Shown here: piece by piece, positions 58,534-64,000 of the stretch
How the letters are laid out: each line of letters starts with the position of its first letter
Position numbering within the stretch: the stretch's first letter is position 1
Source of the DNA: Maylandia zebra
Taxonomy: Eukaryota > Chordata > Actinopteri > Cichliformes > Cichlidae
Direction of reading: 5' to 3'
Assembly (NCBI RefSeq): GCF_041146795.1
Contig: NC_135175.1
Span: 31,127,075 to 31,191,074, forward strand
Length of the DNA stretch: 64,000 nucleotides
Made by a program: the position numbers and the translations under genes
Notes under the pieces: generated by a model
Databases searched by the model: none
Seen by the model: the letters and a program-made list of their open reading frames with translations, nothing else
What the model was told of the DNA's origin: nothing

Positions 58534-60227
58534 ATGTCGGCTACAAACCCGTCGCAGCTGCTCCCGCTCGGTTTGTAAAATCTCTATGATGCTGTTTTTT
58601 GTTCCTGACGTCTGTGGGTTTAAATTGGGCTGTTCCGAGTCTGCGTGCGACGGCCGCAGTTTGAGCCGCGGCTCACTGAAAATCATTTTGTAGGCAGATG
58701 TTTGCTAGTTAGCATTAGCATCACGCCGGTAGGGAGCTAACGTTGCGGCTTTACTCTCTACAAGCACAAACAAAATGCTTCTTATTTGGTTTAGTTTATT
58801 AAAGTGGCAGAGAGGGCAGGTTTCTAGCTGAAAATTTACAGATTACTGGATTATCGTCTATTGCCCTATTGGCATGTTCAAAATAAATTTAAAAATTACA
58901 TTGTCGTCTTTTTTTATTCTATTTAGTTATTAAAAATTTATAGTATTTCAAAGGGTTAACTGTTGAGTCCTTAACAAAGATAGACACCAGTTAATAAAGT
59001 AGGTAGGTAAGTGAAGTGTAAAAAGTAGAAACACTCACCTCAATTACAGGATGTGTAATTTCTCTGTATGTTTCCTTTTGCAGAGCTTGTGGACAAATGT
59101 ATCGGCTCCCGAATTCACATCGTCATGAAAACTGACAAAGAAATTGTCGGCACCTTGCTGGGCTTCGATGACTTCGTCAGTATCTTTTAATTAAAACGTG
59201 TCCAGATGAGCGAGTTAGTGCACGCCTCAACACCAACAATGTACAAAGTCTTACTGTATTGTGCTGCACACACCATCGACTGTTTGAAGTCATCCATGCT
59301 CACAGGTGGAGCCCATGCGATGAGAAGCAGTACGAGAACTATTGTGTTACTTTTTGTTTCTGTTTTATTTAGAAATGTGAGAGAGGACAGTTGCAGAATA
59401 CCATTGGCACAAAAAGTGTGTAGATCTGTACAAACAAGGGACAAATAGACTGATCAAAAAATTTAAGGAAACAGTCAGTGATCACACTACAACAGTTCAA
59501 CTTCAGGCATGTCAGGCGTGTCAATCTATCCAGATAGGAGTAATAAACCATGGTAATAGATGGTGGCCACAGACCATTTCCCTCTGCTGTCAGATCTTAT
59601 TCTGGTGCAGTGGGGCCTGGGTTCCTCCTGCTGTTGGGCTTCTTTCATTTTTACTCTTAAAAGTCTGATGGGGTATTATCATCACCTGAGTGGGCACCTC
59701 GGAAACCCAAGTTTGTGAATCCGATAACTTAAGAGGGAAGTCAGCTAGGATTTTTCAAATTGATAACATTGGTGCATCTTCTAAAAGGGCGCTGGTGCTG
59801 CTCTCGTGCACGTCTCCACATCCTCCTGCTCGTTTGTGTAAAGCTTTTAGCTGCACTTTGATGTCTCTTTACTGTTTATTGTTGCACAGTTTGTCTTTAA
59901 CTGTGTGTGTCAGACATGGTCCTGGAGGATGTGACAGAATTGTAAGTACTCCTGTTGCATTTTTACTCTAACTACACCTTTTCTCGGGTTCACCGCTGAC
60001 TATATTTATAAACAAATGTGTTGCAGTGAAATAACACCAGAGGGGAGGAGGATAACCAAGCTCGACCAGATCCTCCTCAATGGCAATAACATCACCATGG
60101 TAAACAAACAAACGCCTGATTGTGTCCCATAATCTCCCCCGGTGTTTTAAACCTTCACAGGATGATTTATGGCTGCATATTTTCTCTTCTGCAGCTCATC
60201 CCTGGTGGAGAAGGACCAGAAGTATAA
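58534..60227 (+). CDS. lsm5: LSM5, U6 snRNA-associated Sm-like protein
   Basis: Five coding exons, 58534-58570, 59084-59179, 59914-59941, 60027-60099 and 60195-60227, in phases 1, 1, 2, 0, giving 88 residues (human 91). The sequence runs from [18 protein letters not shown] through [19 protein letters not shown] (Sm1 motif, about 18-55) to [18 protein letters not shown] (Sm2 motif, about 65-82) and the tail PGGEGPEV. LSm5 is a subunit of the nuclear LSm2-8 ring on U6 snRNA (splicing) and of the cytoplasmic LSm1-7 ring (mRNA decapping). Near-identity to the human protein leaves no doubt. Two exons are under 40 bases, so automatic prediction could miss them. It is divergent from avl9 and convergent with psme2. 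Confidence 0.97.
58571..59083 (+). other. lsm5 intron 1
   Basis: A 513-base intron (donor G|GTTTGT, acceptor TTGCAG|AG). It carries GTTAGC at 58708 and GCTAAC at 58736 soon after the first exon. Otherwise unremarkable. Confidence 0.85.
59180..59913 (+). other. lsm5 intron 2
   Basis: A 734-base phase-1 intron with donor A|GTATCT. No repeats or genes recognised. Confidence 0.85.
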
Positions 60228-60403
60228 ATGCCCGGAGGCCGGTTAACCTTCCTGTGTTGCTGTTCTTGACTTTATTATGTAATTATTATTGTTGATGTCT
60301 TGTTTTTTCTTTGGGTTTTTCCTCCTGAATGAGAAAGATATTTTTGTAATAAGATTCCTCACTGATGAGAGGTGCACATGTCGAAAAGTTTTTCTTTGTT
60401 AAA

Positions 60404-60409
60404 AATAAA
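60404..60409 (+). other. lsm5 polyadenylation signal
   Basis: AATAAA in TTAAAAATAAATC, 177 bases past the stop. The only such signal before the psme2 3' end. Confidence 0.6.
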
Positions 60410-60444
60410 TCTGAGGATGTCACACAGTCTGAAAAACACTTTTC

Positions 60445-60450
60445 TTTATT
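60445..60450 (-). other. Candidate psme2 polyadenylation signal
   Basis: TTTATT on the plus strand, AATAAA on the psme2 strand, 228 bases past the psme2 stop and only 36 bases from the opposing lsm5 signal. Confidence 0.45.
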
Positions 60451-60677
60451 CATTCTTTACCACACAACTTAAAATTTAGTGCAAATCTTGGTATAAAACC
60501 AAAGTGTTACCATGAAACAGCAGAACTAAAAAAACCATCCAGTTGTTTATGTGTTTATTTTAAATGTTTATCAAACAAAGAGCCGGATACTTGATTGATA
60601 TTGAGTTTAGCAGGTGATCAATGCAGCTGAAGGTTGTTTAAATTCATCCCAGTGGCTTTTCCCGTTCCCCGGGAGCC

Positions 60678-63045
60678 TCAGTACATCGAGGGCTTCTCCT
60701 CTCCTTTTGGGTTGGTCACCTTCTCCAGGTTTTTGCTGATGATGTCATAAAGCTCGGCCTGAGGGAAACGAGCAGAGATGCAGATTAATAATTGACTTAC
60801 AGCAGCTAAAAATACATTGTTAGTGATTAAACTGTTTGAAAATCAGTTTTTTAATCTTAGAAAAACTCAAATATTTTATTTAAGATCCATTTTTTTTCCA
60901 TGGTTTAAAGTATTTGGGGAGAAATATAAATGTAGGCTTCTTACGTAGAAGCCGCGGATGTCGAGGACGATCACTCTGATATCCGAGTAGATGGCCTGGT
61001 CCTTCTCGTGTACGAGTGAGCGGTAGTCCATCTGAGGGCAGAACAAAAAGAGTTAAAGGCATTTTTCATATTTCCTTTTTGTGTCATAAACTTCGAGGCT
61101 TGTTGGGATGTTCAGTGACGAAAAAGACTAAAACCAGCTAGTGTTCATCCATCTCTGAGATCTTTGTGTCTTCTCTCAGGCTTTAAGCTCATATTCAGTG
61201 TATTTACCTTTGCAGCTCTCATCCACACATGTATTCAGTCTTGCTTCTACTGACTTTAATCCATTTTGAATAGAGTTATCTGACTAATGTGACTTGCTGT
61301 GTGTAACAGACAAGAAGTCTGTGATCGGGTTTTGGTGCGTGAAATTCTGGCATCTAATTAGTTTATGTCACAGTAATTAGCAGGCATGTCTGGACAAAAG
61401 GGTGGCCAAAAATTAACAGTGGTGGCCAAAATGCTAAAAGTGAGACTTCAAAGTGCCGCTATCATCCACCTTTTATACTGTTCAAATCTGATACTGGCAT
61501 TAAATCCAGCTGTTCTTTCCACTTGAAAGAAAATTTCCCAAAACTCATCCAGCATCACTTCCTCTGCTCCATGTGGTGGTCAGGATGCACAATATTAGAA
61601 AACTATGGGAACCACTGCTCCAGCTATTATATGAGAAAGATTTTTAAGGGCGTTTTTTTACACCTATAGTTTGTTATAACTTTGGTCCGAATCATTTGAT
61701 GAGTTTGCAAACTTGTAGCTTTTTTCCTGTGATTTGGCTTCTTTTCACCCAGAAAAGAATCCAAGTGAACTCCAAACAAACCAAAGTGCATGATTACAAA
61801 AACGTGAGCACATTCAGTCCCCGTATTGGCCAGATGTGCCTGGGGTGGGAGCGACAAAAGTACAAACAGGAACAAGGTGCTGTGTTCTGGAGGATTAGGT
61901 CCATTTCATAGCTAGTTGCTAACCTGTACAGACCTTTGTCTACCTTGTCCACATCCCAGAATGCAAACCACATGTAGGTACAGGGAGATGTTTAGCTTAT
62001 CTAGCAACGTACACCTGGCAGTTTAGATTAAGGTCAGAGTGCATTCACAACATAAATGAACCGTACGGGAGGAACACTACCTCCTCCAAAGGGTCTTTAT
62101 TACTGTGCTCACATGTGCACAAAAGAAACGCAACGGGGTGCAAATTAAACCAGAGTTCAATTTGAATGAAGTAAACACAGCAGGTGTGAAAGCACCCTAA
62201 GTGTGTTTGAACTCTGTGGCGCGATGTTTGCAGTCTGCGTTCAAATGCAGAAAGGCAGAGATCATCACTCACCACATGAGTTTCCTTAGAAGCTTTGGCC
62301 ACAGCATCCCCCCTCTCTGTGAAGTACCTGAGGATTTAAACAGTAGTGATGAAAGGCTCCACTCTCAGTAAAATGACACAAAGGCAGCTGCCGCGCTTTA
62401 AAGAAGGATTTACGTCCAACCTACTTGTTGATGTTGGTCTGAAAACCGTCGACTTTGGTTCTCACTGCAGCGATTCTCTCCAAGATTTTCTCCTGTGGTT
62501 TAAAAAAACCCAAAAAACCTTAAAGGTCAACGTATTTCTTTATCACATTAATCCAAAAGTTAAAATCAGTGGCTTTATATTCAGTTAAAATGAAAGAGCA
62601 GCCAATTAAACAGACGACGTATACCTGGATGGCAACTCCGAAGTCATTTCCATCCTCTATCTTTGGGATGAGGTGCTGAATCCAGCAGGTGACCTGCAGT
62701 TTGAACCCAGAGCATTAATCCTCATTTTAAAATCATTCTCATATTGTTCCTGTCTTAGAGCATCAATCAGCCCTCAGAGCGGCAGTGATTCACTCACAGT
62801 GATGATGGTCTCTCTAAAAGCGACTATCTCTGGTTTCACTCTCTCTAGCACCATCGTGATCTTCTCGTTCCCCTTGATGAAGCCACACTTCGGCGCTGAA
62901 GAGCAGAGAGAACAGATGAAGCTTTTGTTCCCCGTCCCCACAGACATCACATGCTACCTTTCAGTTTTCACATGTGTGACTACAAAAATGCCTTACGCTT
63001 CTTCTTCTTCTTCTCGTCGTCTTCATTCTTGTCGGTCTCCATCTC
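60678..63045 (-). CDS. psme2: Proteasome activator complex subunit 2 (PA28-beta), 3' part
   Basis: Seven coding exons are visible, 62997-63045, 62798-62895, 62625-62693, 62425-62492, 62273-62327, 60945-61031 and 60678-60758, all in phase, giving the last 168 residues. They start [16 protein letters not shown], then [32 protein letters not shown] (the activation-loop region), [37 protein letters not shown] and the end [11 protein letters not shown]. The KPSMY end and the METDK insert separate PA28-beta from PA28-alpha. It forms the 11S heptamer with PSME1 on the 20S proteasome and aids MHC class I peptide generation. Human PSME2 has 239 residues, so about 70 N-terminal residues are missing. 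The next exon upstream should encode a PLDIPIPDP segment, which I do not find before 64000. Partial at the right edge. Confidence 0.95.
61032..62272 (-). other. psme2 intron between the last three exons
   Basis: A 1.2-kb phase-0 intron. It holds a small direct duplication, GTGGCCAAAA, at about 61403 and 61423. No gene or named repeat. Confidence 0.8.
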
Positions 63046-64000
63046 CTGAGAGAGACATTTTTTTACAGAGTGAGAAAAGATCGGCTTTACCGGGCGTCTT
63101 AAATCAATTAAAAATGTGAAAAATCAGATGTCACAGTAGCAGTCTGTGCACAGCCTTCCTCCTTCTTTTATAATCCTATCTGTGACCCCACAGCAACATG
63201 GCAGGGTGGGGTCATTTTTTGATAATCATAGCACATGTTTTGATGTCTCCATAGGTGCTATACCCCTTTTTCCTTCTGCAAGTGAGGAAGCTGAATATTT
63301 GCACTCACATTAATCCAGTTAAAATTCATTCAGAGCCAATAAAGACACATTCAAAGGTCAAAGCTGTCACAGTGAGATGTGAGTGTGTCGGTCGACTGTG
63401 TCAATTAATGCACTAGTGAAGAGCACGTCAGAAAAGTAACTTTCAGTATATTAAAAAATATAACTGAGATTTCTGGAAGGGCAAAGCTTCTGGTCTCTAA
63501 TGTCAATAGTTTTCTCAGAAAATTTGAGCTTAATTTTTGTGAAACTGTTCCCTTGATTTCAAAAGCTTTAAGGAATATTATGTGCCTTGTATATGACAAG
63601 CTGCAACCAAATATCAGTCCTCTACCTGCAAAGCGGGGTCTTTACAGGCCTCCAAATCTGCTGTCAGAGATCTAAGCTTCTGTCACTATGTTATCCCGAG
63701 CTTCACCCTGAGAGTCTCAGGGTGTTTTATTTTAATTCAATAAACAGATGAAATGAACCAAAAGTTACCGACCTTCACTTATCCCAACTTCTGACCATAA
63801 CTGACCTTTTCTTATTCCTTCTGTATGATATTATAAAGATAAGTTGTTATAATAATGTAATTAGTAGCGTCGTCCTGAATCTTATCTGGATGTCCGGCTC
63901 ATTATAATTCACGAGCCTCAATTAAAGTTGTCCAAACCAACCCAGATTTATTTTAACATGCGTTGGTACAGCCCAAGTTAAATAATATGTCTTATTACAT
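63046..64000 (-). other. psme2 upstream intron, running off the window
   Basis: No conserved psme2 exon was found here. The sequence is AT-rich. A short frame 63621-63660 with a possible donor is discussed among the rejected items. Confidence 0.6.

Noticed and set aside
63621-63660. Possible psme2 upstream exon (ADLEACKDPALQ with donor CAG|GTAGAG, correct phase)
   Set aside because: It lacks the strongly conserved PLDIPIPDP segment expected immediately before the METDK exon, and the acceptor side has no polypyrimidine tract. Phase agreement alone is a one-in-three chance.
1-64000. CRISPR arrays, bacterial operons, phage or endogenous retrovirus
   Set aside because: No regularly spaced repeats, no bacterial-type gene spacing, and no LTR pair or retroviral gene recognised. 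The repeats present are DNA transposons, SINEs and non-LTR fragments.

Overview
The window is vertebrate nuclear DNA, almost certainly from a teleost fish and most likely a percomorph (cichlid-like). Five multi-exon genes have canonical GT/AG splice sites. One is bucky ball, the fish/frog germ-plasm organiser. The interspersed repeats are the fish set: tRNA-derived SINEs, Tc1-like and hAT elements, and RTE-type LINE pieces. There is no bacterial, viral or organellar content, no CRISPR array and no rRNA. The species call is inference.

Layout. 1-6.4 kb is intergenic, with hAT, LINE, SINE and other repeat fragments. 6.5-16.4 kb holds two tandem bucky-ball family genes on the minus strand: a divergent two-coding-exon paralogue (6488-10639) and a canonical buc (13950-16424). 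17.4-26.5 kb is kbtbd2 on the plus strand, head-to-head with buc. 26.5-34.4 kb is its 3' flank, with a 1.3-kb hAT-like element, foldbacks and palindromes. 34.4-57.2 kb is avl9 on the minus strand (16 coding exons, all located). 58.5-60.2 kb is lsm5 on the plus strand (5 coding exons). 60.7-63.0 kb is the 3' part of psme2 on the minus strand (7 coding exons; the N-terminus lies beyond the right edge).

Gene content. kbtbd2, avl9 and lsm5 are housekeeping genes (CUL3 adaptor, late secretory pathway, Sm-like RNA-binding ring) that are also neighbours on human 7p14, in the same relative order and orientation. The two buc-type genes are maternal germ-plasm genes set beside this old block. psme2 (PA28-beta) is on a different human chromosome, so its place beside lsm5 is lineage-specific. 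I see no operon-like cooperation. The functional theme worth following is the germ-plasm gene pair.

Exon coordinates were worked out by hand from conserved protein sequence, reading phase and splice sites. UTR ends are estimates.
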